Source: an uncultured Prevotella sp. (GTDB taxonomy: Bacteria > Bacteroidota > Bacteroidia > Bacteroidales > Bacteroidaceae). From it: 64,000 nucleotides of DNA. The notes below the pieces were generated by a model. It was not told the origin of the DNA. It was given only the letters and a program-made list of their open reading frames with translations, and did not search any database. A program made the translations under genes and the position numbers. The stretch is taken from the NCBI RefSeq assembly GCF_937863835.1, contig NZ_CALMHT010000073.1:23701-87700 (forward strand), read 5' to 3'. Shown piece by piece: positions 1-9,188 of the stretch (positions within the stretch are counted from its first letter, which is position 1; the number at the start of each line of letters is the position of its first letter).

Positions 1-682
1 TAAGATGTATTCAGTTATCGCCCATGATTTGCGGTCACCAATGGGAAGCGTCAAGATGGTATTAAATATGCTCACTATGATGGTCACACCGGAAACATTA
101 GGTCCGGAAATAACAGAATTGATCAGTCAGGCAAATCAGCAGACTGAGGAAGTATTCTCTTTGCTAGACAATTTGTTGAAATGGACAAAGTCACAGACAG
201 GTCGACTCAATGTCGTATTCCAGGATTTCAATACTGACGAACTTATACCTGGCGTTATAGAGATATTCAATATGGTAGCCAGTATGAAACAAATAACATT
301 AAGTTATCTTGATACATCTGAAAAAATAAAGATTCATGCAGACCAAGATATGCTGAAGACCGTATTGCGTAATTTCATAAGCAATGCCATTAAGTTTAGC
401 AATAACGGCAGTAGTATAGAAGTCTTTGTTACAAGGCAAGATAAATTTGCAAAAATCAGTGTTCAAGATCATGGAATGGGTATAAGTGAAGAAAACCAAA
501 GCAAATTGTTTAAGACTGAAACGAACTATACCACATACGGAACAGCTAATGAAGAAGGTTCCGGATTGGGACTATTGTTATGTAAAGATTTCGCTGTTAA
601 AAATGGCGGTGATATTTCATTAGAATCAAAGGAAGGTGTGGGAAGTATATTCAGTATCCTTTTACCAATATGTAATGATTAA
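1..682 (+). CDS. sensor histidine kinase, C-terminal part (truncated by window edge)
   Basis: The reading frame is already open at base 2, so the N-terminus lies outside the window. What remains is a complete kinase core. The H-box is at the very start (IAHDLRSPMG, phospho-acceptor His in base range about 23-25), followed by a dimerisation helix pair, then a HATPase_c domain with N-box (NFISNAIKFS), G1 (DHGMGIS) and G2 (GSGLGLLLCKDF) motifs. The protein would autophosphorylate on His and pass phosphate to a response regulator that is not in view. The sensor region, and therefore the signal, cannot be read. The internal ATG at base 5 is inside the H-box and is not a credible start. Confidence 0.9.
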   Translation, partial: KMYSVIAHDLRSPMGSVKMVLNMLTMMVTPETLGPEITELISQANQQTEEVFSLLDNLLKWTKSQTGRLNVVFQDFNTDELIPGVIEIFNMVASMKQITLSYLDTSEKIKIHADQDMLKTVLRNFISNAIKFSNNGSSIEVFVTRQDKFAKISVQDHGMGISEENQSKLFKTETNYTTYGTANEEGSGLGLLLCKDFAVKNGGDISLESKEGVGSIFSILLPICND

Positions 683-701
683 CATCAAATATAAATATAT
701 C

Positions 702-732
702 TTGCTTATATCAGAATAAATTTGTAACTTTG
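702..732 (+). promoter_or_regulatory. Bacteroidota-type promoter for fabD
   Basis: TTG at 702-704 and TAACTTTG at 725-732 are separated by 20 nt, matching the primary-sigma consensus of Bacteroidota (TTTG, 19-21 nt, TAnnTTTG). The -7 element ends 34 nt before the fabD ATG. Confidence 0.75.
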
Positions 733-766
733 CAGCCTAAAATAACAGTTTTAAAATAAAATTATA

Positions 767-1657
767 ATGAAAGCATTTGTATTTCCTGGACAAGGAGCAC
801 AATTTGTTGGTATGGGAAAAGACCTGTATGACAACAATGCATTAGCAAAAGAGTTATTTGACAAGGCAAATGAGATTCTTGGTTACAAAATTACCGATAT
901 CATGTTTAATGGTACTGACGAAGAATTGAAGCAGACAAAAGTTACACAGCCAGCCGTATTCTTACATAGCGTAATTAGCGCATTGTGTATGGGTGACGCT
1001 TTTAAACCGGAAATGACAGCAGGTCATTCACTAGGTGAATTTTCAGCACTCGTAGCTGCCGGAGCTTTAAGTTTTGAAGATGGTCTTAAGTTGGTTTATG
1101 CACGTGCCATGGCAATGCAGAAAGCCTGTGAGGCTGCTCCTTCTACAATGGCTGCTATTGTTGGTCTGTCAGACGCTGATATAGAAGCTGTATGTAATGA
1201 AGTTAATAAACCAGGTGCTGTGTGTGTACCTGCCAATTACAATTGCCCGGGTCAATTGGTTATAAGTGGTAATGTAGACGCTATCAATGATGCTTGTGAA
1301 AAACTGAAGGCTAAAGGTGCCAAACGTGCACTTGTATTGAAGGTTGGAGGAGCATTCCATTCACCACTCATGCAACCTGCAAAAGATGAATTACAGGCAG
1401 CTATAGAGAAGACAAACATTCATACGCCGAAATGTCCTGTTTATCAGAATGTAGATGGAAAACCTCATACAAATCCTGCTGAAATAAAAGAAAATCTTAT
1501 CGCACAACTTACAAGTTCTGTTCGTTGGACAGCTTGTGTTACAAATATGATTGCTGACGGTGCAGATGATTTTACAGAATGTGGACCAGGTAAGGCATTG
1601 CAAGGAATGATTGGTCGTATTGATAAGACTGTAAGTGCTCATGGCATTGAGGCTTAA
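767..1657 (+). CDS. fabD: malonyl-CoA:ACP transacylase
   Basis: Transfers malonyl groups from CoA to acyl carrier protein, supplying the elongation unit for type II fatty acid synthesis in the cytoplasm. At 296 residues it has the usual family length. The N-terminal FPGQGAQ motif, the nucleophile elbow GHSLGE with catalytic Ser near residue 88, and the downstream AFHSPLM motif with the catalytic His near residue 197 are all present. It has its own promoter and lies 8 bp upstream of the amylase fusion, so the two may be co-transcribed, although no functional link is obvious. The start is supported by the promoter and the conserved N-terminus. Confidence 0.97.
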   Translation: MKAFVFPGQGAQFVGMGKDLYDNNALAKELFDKANEILGYKITDIMFNGTDEELKQTKVTQPAVFLHSVISALCMGDAFKPEMTAGHSLGEFSALVAAGALSFEDGLKLVYARAMAMQKACEAAPSTMAAIVGLSDADIEAVCNEVNKPGAVCVPANYNCPGQLVISGNVDAINDACEKLKAKGAKRALVLKVGGAFHSPLMQPAKDELQAAIEKTNIHTPKCPVYQNVDGKPHTNPAEIKENLIAQLTSSVRWTACVTNMIADGADDFTECGPGKALQGMIGRIDKTVSAHGIEA

Positions 1658-1665
1658 TTTATAGA

Positions 1666-3816
1666 ATGAACCAAAAGATAATTATTTATCAAATTTTCAC
1701 GCGACTTTTCGGCAATCGTAATATTACTTGTAATGAGAATGGTACGCTTGCCGAAAATGGTTGTGGAAAGATGCATGATTTCGACAATGCTACTTTAAAA
1801 CGAATCAAAGATATGGGTGTTACTCATATTTGGTACACTGGTTTGATTCGTCACGCTACTACAACAGATTATACAAGTTTTGGTATACCTATAAATAATC
1901 CGATTGTCGTAAAAGGCAATGCCGGTTCCCCGTATGCTATAACAGACTATTATGATATTGACCCTGATTTGGCTGTTGATGTTAATAATAGAATGAAAGA
2001 GTTTGAGGACTTATTGGCAAGAACACATAAGTCGGGCATGAAAGTCATCATTGATTTTGTACCCAATCATGTGGCAAGAGAATATCATTCAGTCAAGAAA
2101 CCTTCGAAGGTAAAAGATCTTGGTGAAGATGATGATAAAGATAAAGGTTTTGATCCTCAGAATAATTTTTATTATTGTACAGGTCAACCGTTTATAGCCC
2201 CTCGTAGTATAGAAGGAGCGAATCCTTATGAAGAAAACCCTGCAAAAGCTACAGGAAATGATTGCTTTTGTAATTCACCTGGCGTAAACGACTGGTATGA
2301 AACGGTAAAATTGAATTACGGCATTGATTATTGTGATGCAGGAGGACGTTCATATCATTTTCAACCGATTCCAAATACATGGGCAAAAATGCTCGATATA
2401 CTTCTTTTTTGGGCATCAAAGGGTGTAGATGGATTCAGATGTGATATGGCAGAGATGGTTCCAACTGCATTTTGGGGTTGGGCTATTTCTCAGATAAAAG
2501 AAAAATACAAGCATATTATTTTTATCGGTGAAGTATATGACCCTGCCCAATATGGCAGTTATGTAAATAGCGGTTTTGATTATTTATATGATAAGGTTGG
2601 AATGTACGACACTATCAAAGGTGTAATAAGAGGAGAGAGTCCTGCTTCATCCATAACCACCCAATGGCAAACAACGGATTACCTCAAGAATAATATGCTC
2701 TATTTTATGGAGAATCATGATGAACAGCGTATCGCTTCCGACTATTTTGCTGGAGATGCCTTCAAAGCTGTTCCAGGCCTCCTGGTAAGTGTATTGATGC
2801 ACAACAATCCTTTCATGCTTTATGCAGGACAAGAATATGGTGAAAAGGGTATGGATAAAGAAGGTTTTAGTGGCGTTGATGGTCGTACGACGATTTTCGA
2901 TTATTGGGCTATACCTTCGATATATCATGCATATTATAACCGTAAAAGTCTGACATTGGATGAGAAACGACTCTTCGCAATATATGATAGCATATTAAAG
3001 ATAGCCACAAAGGAGAGGGTGATATCAGAAGGACTGTTTTTTGACCTGATGTATGCTAATCCAAAATCTGATTTTTTTGACCCTCAATGCCAGTATGCTT
3101 TTCTTCGAAAATCTAAGAATGAAATGATGCTTGTCGTTGCTAATTTCTCAGATAGAAAAGTTGATTGTAGAATTATAATACCATCCCATGCCTTTGATTA
3201 TTTCGAAATGGATGAGCAGATGGTCACCGCCACTGATTTGATTTCTGGAAATACAGTAGTGGAAAATATATCTAAATCGCAAACATTCAATACAACGGTA
3301 TTGCCATATAGTGGCAGTGTCTATAAATTCAAAATATTGATGAAAGAAGAGGTATACAATTTTAATGAGCATAACAAAGAAGAGTTTCCACCTGCTCATA
3401 CAGCGGAACATTTGTTAAATCAAACAATGATTCGGTTATACGGTTGTGAAAGATCGCGTAACGCTCATATTGAAAGAAAAAAGAGTAAGATAAGTTATAT
3501 TCTGGATCATAAACCGTCGCGTAAGGAAGAGAAAGAAATAGAAACGCGGATGAACCAGCTGATAGAAGAAGATCTTCCTGTAACTTTTGAATATGTGGAT
3601 TTGGAACATATTCCAGAAGGTGTCAATATAGAGAAGTTGCCTGATGATGTGTCAGAGACAGTACGCCTTGTGAAAATTGGGGATTATGATATTTGTCCTT
3701 GTATAGGTAAGCATGTACGCAGTACAAGTCAGATAGGACATTTTGAATTGTTGGGTACAAACTGGGATGAAAATACCCACACATTCAGAATTAGATATAA
3801 AGTGATAAGTAACTAA
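1666..3816 (+). CDS. GH13 alpha-amylase fused to an AlaX-like tRNA-editing domain
   Basis: Residues 1 to about 555 are a GH13-type amylase: FVPNHV region I near residue 131, GFRCD with the nucleophile Asp260, GEV with acid/base Glu289, and NHDE at 350-353. There is no signal peptide, so it should act on cytoplasmic alpha-glucan or maltodextrin. From Met559 to 716 the sequence is unrelated to amylases. It resembles the second additional domain of alanyl/threonyl-tRNA synthetases and free-standing AlaX, with both metal-binding pairs intact: HTAEH (578-582) and CIGKH (679-683), followed by STSQIGH. Met559 (base 3340) could be the former start of a separate AlaX gene. The amylase and editing assignments come from motifs; the biological reason for the fusion is unknown. 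It ends at a terminator shared with the convergent gene. Confidence 0.88.
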   Translation: MNQKIIIYQIFTRLFGNRNITCNENGTLAENGCGKMHDFDNATLKRIKDMGVTHIWYTGLIRHATTTDYTSFGIPINNPIVVKGNAGSPYAITDYYDIDPDLAVDVNNRMKEFEDLLARTHKSGMKVIIDFVPNHVAREYHSVKKPSKVKDLGEDDDKDKGFDPQNNFYYCTGQPFIAPRSIEGANPYEENPAKATGNDCFCNSPGVNDWYETVKLNYGIDYCDAGGRSYHFQPIPNTWAKMLDILLFWASKGVDGFRCDMAEMVPTAFWGWAISQIKEKYKHIIFIGEVYDPAQYGSYVNSGFDYLYDKVGMYDTIKGVIRGESPASSITTQWQTTDYLKNNMLYFMENHDEQRIASDYFAGDAFKAVPGLLVSVLMHNNPFMLYAGQEYGEKGMDKEGFSGVDGRTTIFDYWAIPSIYHAYYNRKSLTLDEKRLFAIYDSILKIATKERVISEGLFFDLMYANPKSDFFDPQCQYAFLRKSKNEMMLVVANFSDRKVDCRIIIPSHAFDYFEMDEQMVTATDLISGNTVVENISKSQTFNTTVLPYSGSVYKFKILMKEEVYNFNEHNKEEFPPAHTAEHLLNQTMIRLYGCERSRNAHIERKKSKISYILDHKPSRKEEKEIETRMNQLIEEDLPVTFEYVDLEHIPEGVNIEKLPDDVSETVRLVKIGDYDICPCIGKHVRSTSQIGHFELLGTNWDENTHTFRIRYKVISN

Positions 3817-3817
3817 T

Positions 3818-3846
3818 AAAAAGAGGCTTATAATAAGCCTCTTTTT
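3818..3846. terminator. bidirectional intrinsic terminator
   Basis: Perfect 13-bp inverted repeat (arms 3818-3830 and 3834-3846) with A-run on one side and T-run on the other. It lies between the convergent amylase fusion and EEP-family genes and touches the stop codon of the latter. Confidence 0.9.
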
Positions 3847-4900
3847 ATATTTTTATTTTCATGAAGACCGGAATATGATCTGAATAAGTCAACACTTTTG
3901 TATAATACGTTATACCTTTCATGTTTTTATCATTGAAGATATAATCAATTCTAACTTTTTTCTTACCTCTGAATGTCCACATAAAACCACTGCCGCATTC
4001 TTTGAAACCATCTTCCATATCACCTCGCAATGTGTTATATACGAAAGAATATGGTACATCATTAAAGTCTCCGCATAGTATTTTAGGCTTTGAGGTATTG
4101 TGCTTTTCGTTGGCTATAATGGTAGCTTGTCCAGCCCTGACCATCATCCCCATCATGTAGTTACCATATATGGCCTGTAAAACCCGGTTCGTTTCCACAT
4201 CCTGTCCATTGCTCACCATCTTGCCGGCTGCATGAAGAGTAGAATTTATTCCAGTCGTTTCCATGTGGACATTGAAAATTCTCACCTGCTTTCCTTTTAT
4301 ATTAATATCAGCCCATAACGCACTGTTATTTGACTCTTCAAATAATATATTCTTGGAATCAATAATAGGGAATTTACTATATATAACCATATCCCCCTTA
4401 CCCATTGCCATGTATTTGAAATACTTCAGAAATTTTGTTTGATTCTTTGAATCACCGGCCAAATCGGAATACTCTTGTATGCACAGAATGTCAACGTTTT
4501 GACGTTCCATTTCCATCAGGATGTCTTGCGCAATAAATCCAGATGCCTCTTTTCCAAATCTTCCAACATTATATGTCGCAATCTTTACGCCATCCTGTGC
4601 CTCTGCATCACTGGGTTGGGAACGCAACTGAAACAATGTACCGATATAACTCCAGCAGCACAATATTGCGATTGCCGGAATAACAGCCCAGTGCCATCTG
4701 CGTCTTATCATCCAATAGACAAGAAGAATAAAGTCACCGATTAATAGCAATGGGAGAGCAAAACACAACATAGCTTTAGCTGTGTTGCCCGCAGGGTTTT
4801 CACTTCCGCCCCATAATCCAACAAACGTAAATATCATCATTACAATTGTAATGACAAGGATGATAAAAGAAAAATATTTGTATACAGCAAGTTTTGCCAT
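3845..4900 (-). CDS. endonuclease/exonuclease/phosphatase-family membrane protein
   Basis: A 351-residue protein whose N-terminal third holds about three hydrophobic segments (residues 10-30, 45-65, 72-92). A DNase I-like EEP fold follows: IQEYSDL (metal-binding Glu), GDFNDVP, a region ending in RIDYIF, and the C-terminal SDHIPVF with the catalytic His. The catalytic domain would follow a membrane anchor and probably face the periplasm. The substrate cannot be deduced; the family includes nucleases and phosphodiesterases acting on lipids or inositol phosphates. It begins 5 bp after the stop of the hybrid kinase and is probably co-transcribed with it. Confidence 0.82.
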   Translation of the reverse strand: MAKLAVYKYFSFIILVITIVMMIFTFVGLWGGSENPAGNTAKAMLCFALPLLLIGDFILLVYWMIRRRWHWAVIPAIAILCCWSYIGTLFQLRSQPSDAEAQDGVKIATYNVGRFGKEASGFIAQDILMEMERQNVDILCIQEYSDLAGDSKNQTKFLKYFKYMAMGKGDMVIYSKFPIIDSKNILFEESNNSALWADINIKGKQVRIFNVHMETTGINSTLHAAGKMVSNGQDVETNRVLQAIYGNYMMGMMVRAGQATIIANEKHNTSKPKILCGDFNDVPYSFVYNTLRGDMEDGFKECGSGFMWTFRGKKKVRIDYIFNDKNMKGITYYTKVLTYSDHIPVFMKIKI

Positions 4901-4905
4901 TAATA

Positions 4906-6111
4906 TTATTTATTTATATATTTATCTATCATTGTACGCAAACTCTCTATACGGAACGGTTTAGCCAAGAAATCTACACAGCCTGCATCTTTTGCTTTTT
5001 GCACATCAGTTGAGAACGCAAATGCACTTAATGCTATTATAGGTAAATCAGGATAAACTTCTTTTATGATTCTTGTCGCATCCAGACCATCCATATTAGG
5101 CATCTTCATATCCATCAGGATTATATCTGGTCTCAGCTCTTCATTTAATGTTACAGCTTCAATGCCGTCTTTAGCCCTAACCAGTTTGTATAATTTTTCC
5201 AATACAATACGTACAAGTTCATAGTTATTGTCAGAATCTTCTGCTACTAATATGAGTTTTTTCTTGGATTCGGCAACAGCGTCTACCCTGATTGTCTTTG
5301 ATATGGTGCGTAGTGATGAATCAGTACGGTCTTCGGACAAATGGAATGGGAATGTGAAAGAGAAAATAGAGCCTTCGCCATAGGATGATTCGAGGAACAT
5401 TTCACCTCCCATCTTTTCAACAATCATCTTGCTGAGAGGCAAACCTAAGCCGAATCCTTTCTTTTCTCCTGTAAACCCGCTATCATTGCTTTCATATAGT
5501 TCAAAGATTCTCTTCTGATCTTCTGGTTTGATTCCTTCTCCGGTATCTTGAACGAAAAATTTGATTTTCGTATTTCTGTCTACCAGTCTATATCCAATTG
5601 TAATAGTTCCTTTTGTAGTATGTTTGAGGGCATTGCTGATAAGATTAGAAAAGACTTGCATTAATCTGTTCTTATCTGTCTCCATGAATAAATCATCTCC
5701 GTATTTTTCGAGAACGATACTGATTTCGTCATTAACACGAAGTTTGAAAATATTCTTAATCTCCTGGCACATTGCCGTCAGGTTGATATTGGCTTTAGTA
5801 ATTGAAATATCGCCCTGTTCTACTTTAGACAAATCCAATATTTCATTGATAAGCACAGTTAGTCTACTACTGTTACTTTCAATGATGCCAAGGTATTTCA
5901 TCCTTTCATCTGCTGAATCTGTTTCAGCGATAATACGTGAGAAACCTTCAATTGCATTTAAAGGTGTTCTGATTTCATGACTCATGTTAGCAAGAAAAAG
6001 AGATTTCATTTTGCTCGCTTTTTCTGCTTTTTCCGCTTTTTCTTCGTATTCCTTGATCTTACGGTTCGCTTCAGCTAATCTTCTTATTAATTCACTTTTT
6101 TCGTCCTGCAT
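4906..6111 (-). CDS. cytoplasmic hybrid histidine kinase/response regulator
   Basis: 401 residues with no membrane segment or sensory domain. A short coiled coil (residues 8-35) leads directly into the H-box MSHEIRTPLN with His45, a HATPase_c domain (NLISNALKHT; DTGEGIK; GFGLGLPLSK), and a C-terminal receiver domain (about residues 286-401) with phospho-acceptor Asp334 in LMDMKMP and the conserved Lys384 in AKPF. No DNA-binding output domain is present, so phosphate probably passes on to another protein. Signal input may come through the coiled coil or a partner. The downstream EEP membrane protein follows within 5 bp. Confidence 0.93.
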   Translation of the reverse strand: MQDEKSELIRRLAEANRKIKEYEEKAEKAEKASKMKSLFLANMSHEIRTPLNAIEGFSRIIAETDSADERMKYLGIIESNSSRLTVLINEILDLSKVEQGDISITKANINLTAMCQEIKNIFKLRVNDEISIVLEKYGDDLFMETDKNRLMQVFSNLISNALKHTTKGTITIGYRLVDRNTKIKFFVQDTGEGIKPEDQKRIFELYESNDSGFTGEKKGFGLGLPLSKMIVEKMGGEMFLESSYGEGSIFSFTFPFHLSEDRTDSSLRTISKTIRVDAVAESKKKLILVAEDSDNNYELVRIVLEKLYKLVRAKDGIEAVTLNEELRPDIILMDMKMPNMDGLDATRIIKEVYPDLPIIALSAFAFSTDVQKAKDAGCVDFLAKPFRIESLRTMIDKYINK

Positions 6112-6137
6112 ATTACAAACTCCTCAATATTTATGGG

Positions 6138-6145
6138 CAAATATA
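6138..6145 (-). promoter_or_regulatory. -7 element for hybrid kinase operon
   Basis: TATATTTG on the minus strand matches TAnnTTTG. A purine-rich GAGGAG lies between it and the ATG at 6111, one of the few Shine-Dalgarno-like sequences in this window. Confidence 0.6.
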
Positions 6146-6192
6146 CTATTTTTTTTTTAATTACACCTTACTATATGATTTTTTTTTTAGTA

Positions 6193-7377
6193 TTAACTTC
6201 GTTTTGCTTTTTCCCAAGAACCATCTTTCTTTTCGTATAGATATTTCATACCTCTAAATACGTTTATATTCATAAATAGAAAATAATATAAAATATAAGC
6301 TATTCTTGTGTTTTTATTCTGTCTATAATTGTAATATCCATAGTATGCTATCATGTAGAATATAATTTGTGAAATCAGTATGACGTTGTATATTAGTTCG
6401 TTACTAAATATAAGATAAATATTTAGTGGAATGAGTAGTAACAGTGCAATAGGGGTTATACTCCATCGTAACACCCTATGCGATATATATTGAAATGTCA
6501 CAACCGGTTTGAAAAACGGATTAAGGAGTTTTCTTAATCTGTATATACTTTGTAATCCACCAGCTGCGATACGTCTTTTTCTTTTAGATTCTTCATGCAT
6601 ATTAGCAGATCCGTATTCCACCGCGTAAGCGTCTTTTGTATATGCGATTTTGTGTCCATTTGATAGTATTTCCATACTCATAATAAAGTCGTCCAGTAAA
6701 GTGTCTTCTGGCATACTATGAAACAAATCGGTTCTAATAGCAAACAATTCACCTGCTGCACCCATAGTGGAGTATAGTTCATTATCCCATTTTTTCAGAG
6801 TACTTTCATATTTCCAGTACAATCCTTCACCTTCAGATGCCGTCTCCGACTTTTCAGTAGTTTTGGTCTTAACTCTTTTTTCTCCAGAAACGCAACCTAC
6901 TGTTGGATTTTGGAATTGCCTTACAATTTCATTAATCGCATTTTCGTTAAGCATTGTGTTGGCATCTGTGAATGCGACGAGTGGGGTAGTGACATGATTG
7001 ATTCCATGATTTAAAGCTGCGGTCTTTCCTTTCCTTTCGGGTGTATAAACCACTTTTACATTGGGATAGCCCGACAGAATACTGTTTGTTTTATCTGTAC
7101 TTCCATCTGTTACCCATAAGATTACTAATTTGTCTTTGGGGTACGACAGACTGTTGCAGTTTTCCATCTTTTCTTTAATAATGGCTTCTTCGTTATAAGC
7201 GCATATCAATAGAGTAATCTCTGGCAGATGTTCATTGTTGTTCATAGGAGGTAATTCAGGTTTACCCATGAATATTCTTTTAACTTTCACAAGAATATAT
7301 AGTAATATACCGTAGCCGATATATGTGTAAAAGATAATGAATAGGCAACTCCAAAATAGTATCTTAATCGTATCCAT
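6193..7377 (-). CDS. membrane family 2 glycosyltransferase
   Basis: A processive-type GT2 enzyme of about 394 residues: an N-terminal membrane helix, a GT-A domain (LLICAYNE, VTDGSTDKT, then TDAN as the metal-binding acidic motif, and the DDFIMSM/KRKRRIAAGG region corresponding to the D...R/QxxRW acceptor motifs), and two or three C-terminal membrane helices. It should polymerise or transfer sugars at the inner membrane for an exopolysaccharide or surface glycan; the sugar is unknown. I place the start at 7377 (MDTIKILFW). The longer frame starting at 7422 begins inside the terminator of RNase G, and a near-consensus TTTATTTG lies just upstream of 7377. It stands alone, not in a polysaccharide cluster. 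Confidence 0.88.
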   Translation of the reverse strand: MDTIKILFWSCLFIIFYTYIGYGILLYILVKVKRIFMGKPELPPMNNNEHLPEITLLICAYNEEAIIKEKMENCNSLSYPKDKLVILWVTDGSTDKTNSILSGYPNVKVVYTPERKGKTAALNHGINHVTTPLVAFTDANTMLNENAINEIVRQFQNPTVGCVSGEKRVKTKTTEKSETASEGEGLYWKYESTLKKWDNELYSTMGAAGELFAIRTDLFHSMPEDTLLDDFIMSMEILSNGHKIAYTKDAYAVEYGSANMHEESKRKRRIAAGGLQSIYRLRKLLNPFFKPVVTFQYISHRVLRWSITPIALLLLIPLNIYLIFSNELIYNVILISQIIFYMIAYYGYYNYRQNKNTRIAYILYYFLFMNINVFRGMKYLYEKKDGSWEKAKRS

Positions 7378-7420
7378 GGTAAAACTTTTTGCAAATAAAC
7401 AAAAATTTATTGACATAGAC

Positions 7421-7462
7421 AAAAAAAATAAGGCTGAATTTATAATTTTATTCAGCCTTATT
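7421..7462 (-). terminator. intrinsic terminator of RNase G gene
   Basis: 12-bp stem (arms 7427-7438 and 7451-7462) followed on the minus strand by eight T (the A-run at 7421-7428), immediately 3' of the rng stop codon. Confidence 0.9.
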
Positions 7463-7463
7463 T

Positions 7464-9038
7464 TTATTTTGTTTCAATTTCTTCTTTCATATCAATGAAT
7501 TCACCTTTAGAACTATAAAATTCATATTGCAGGAAGGCCATCTTTTGTGATGAGATGACATGTACTCCGAGACCATATTTCATTTGCCACTTACGTTTTA
7601 ATGAGATAAGTCCTTTGTCTATATATGCTGCAACATAAGGATGAACATGAAGATAGAAATTCTTGATACCGATCTTGTTAACCAGATTATCAATTTTGCT
7701 CTCCAATTGGTCTGTGAAAATGATACTTGATTTTATTACACCTTTTCCAAAACATGTAGGACATGTCTCCTCTACATTCACATCTATAGCAGGTCTTACG
7801 CGTTGTCTCGTAATCTGCATTAAACCGAATTTGCTTAGAGGCAGAATATTATGTCTAGCTCTGTCTTTCTGCATGTTTTTACACATACGTTCATATAGTA
7901 ATTGTCTGTCTTCAGCTTTGTTCATATCGATGAAGTCGACAACTATTATACCACCCATATCCCGAAGACGTAATTGTCTTGCCAATTCATCGGCAGCCCC
8001 TAGGTTAACATCAAGTGCGTTAGCTTCCTGGCCGTTCTCTGATTTGGATCTGTTACCACTATTTACATCTACAACATGTAAAGCTTCTGTATGTTCGATA
8101 ATGAGGTATGCACCGTGTTTGTAATTTACTGTTTTACCAAACGATGATTTTATCTGTTTGGTAACGTTGAAATTATCAAATATGGGAACATGCCCATTGT
8201 ATAACTTTACAATATTGGCCTTTTCAGGGGCTATTAATGTAACATAATGTTTGATTTCTTTATAAACTTCCTCATCATTTACATGTATTGCCTCGTATGA
8301 TGGATTAAATAGGTCGCGCAGCATAGCAACGGTTCTGCTTGTTTCCTCAAAGATCAGTTGTGGACGTTGTGATGTCTTTTGGATTTTTTCCAAAGCATCT
8401 TCCCAACGTTTTACCAATACTTTCATTTCGGTATCAAGTTCGACTACTCGTTTACCTTCAGCTACAGTTCTTACTATAACCCCCATGTTCTTCGGCTTAA
8501 TACTTTGTATGAGTTGTTTAAGTCTAGCACGTTCTTCGCCACTTTTTATTTTCGAAGATACCGATACCTTGTCATTGAAAGGTATGATAACTAGATATCT
8601 TCCGGCAAAACTTATTTCACCAGTCAGCCTTGGACCTTTTGTTGATATAGGTTCCTTGACTACCTGTACTAAAACTTCTTGTCCTGCTTTAAGTATGTTC
8701 TGAACGCTACCGTCTTTTCTGATGTCCGGTAGATGTTGCGCTTTCGCAAATGGGAAAAGTTTTTTATTATCACTTTCTACCTGTTTCAGGTATTTAATAT
8801 GAGAGTCAAATTGATTACCTAAATCAAGATAATGCAGAAAGGCATCGCGCTCATATCCAACGTCGACGAAAGACGCATTCAGTCCTGGCATTAGCTTTTT
8901 TACTTTAGCTACATAAATATTGCCAACTGAGAATGAAGCCTTGCGTGGTTCGTTTTGATATTCTACCAGACTTTTGTCTTCAAGAAGTGCAAATGAGACT
9001 TCTTTAGGTTGGACATCGATAACAACTTCACTTGTCAT
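7464..9038 (-). CDS. rng: ribonuclease E/G family endoribonuclease
   Basis: Processes 5' ends of structured RNA such as 16S rRNA and takes part in mRNA decay. At 524 residues it has RNase G rather than RNase E length, without the long disordered degradosome tail. An S1-type RNA-binding region occupies about residues 38-130, the DNase I-like catalytic part carries VVDVNSGN and the acidic DFIDM motif, and the Zn-link CPTCFGKG lies near residue 430. It is downstream of HU and the 29-residue basic protein in the same orientation, but a strong hairpin terminator (9112-9157) separates it, so it may also have its own weak promoter. Confidence 0.96.
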   Translation of the reverse strand: MTSEVVIDVQPKEVSFALLEDKSLVEYQNEPRKASFSVGNIYVAKVKKLMPGLNASFVDVGYERDAFLHYLDLGNQFDSHIKYLKQVESDNKKLFPFAKAQHLPDIRKDGSVQNILKAGQEVLVQVVKEPISTKGPRLTGEISFAGRYLVIIPFNDKVSVSSKIKSGEERARLKQLIQSIKPKNMGVIVRTVAEGKRVVELDTEMKVLVKRWEDALEKIQKTSQRPQLIFEETSRTVAMLRDLFNPSYEAIHVNDEEVYKEIKHYVTLIAPEKANIVKLYNGHVPIFDNFNVTKQIKSSFGKTVNYKHGAYLIIEHTEALHVVDVNSGNRSKSENGQEANALDVNLGAADELARQLRLRDMGGIIVVDFIDMNKAEDRQLLYERMCKNMQKDRARHNILPLSKFGLMQITRQRVRPAIDVNVEETCPTCFGKGVIKSSIIFTDQLESKIDNLVNKIGIKNFYLHVHPYVAAYIDKGLISLKRKWQMKYGLGVHVISSQKMAFLQYEFYSSKGEFIDMKEEIETK

Positions 9039-9111
9039 TTACTCTTTTTATTAATCAATTAATTTATCAGTTATTCTGAGTATATCAATCATACTCAAAA
9101 TCAAAATTTAG

Positions 9112-9157
9112 AAAAAAGGGTGTGCTAAAAAAAGTATTACTCTTTTTCAGCACACCC
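9112..9157 (-). terminator. intrinsic terminator after the small basic protein gene
   Basis: Arms GGGTGTGCT/AGCACACCC (9149-9157 and 9118-9126) flank a further A/T-rich complementary region. On the minus strand the stem is followed by a TTTTTT run. A second short hairpin (9159-9176, TCAGTC/GACTGA) sits between it and the gene. Confidence 0.85.
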
Positions 9158-9188
9158 CTCAGTCCGAATAGACTGACGAGCAAATCTT

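Noticed and set aside
1666-3816. Sequencing frameshift as cause of the amylase-AlaX fusion
   Set aside because: The two parts are in the same frame with a plausible linker and intact motifs on both sides; a point loss of a stop codon is possible but no frame shift is needed. Not fully excluded without reads.
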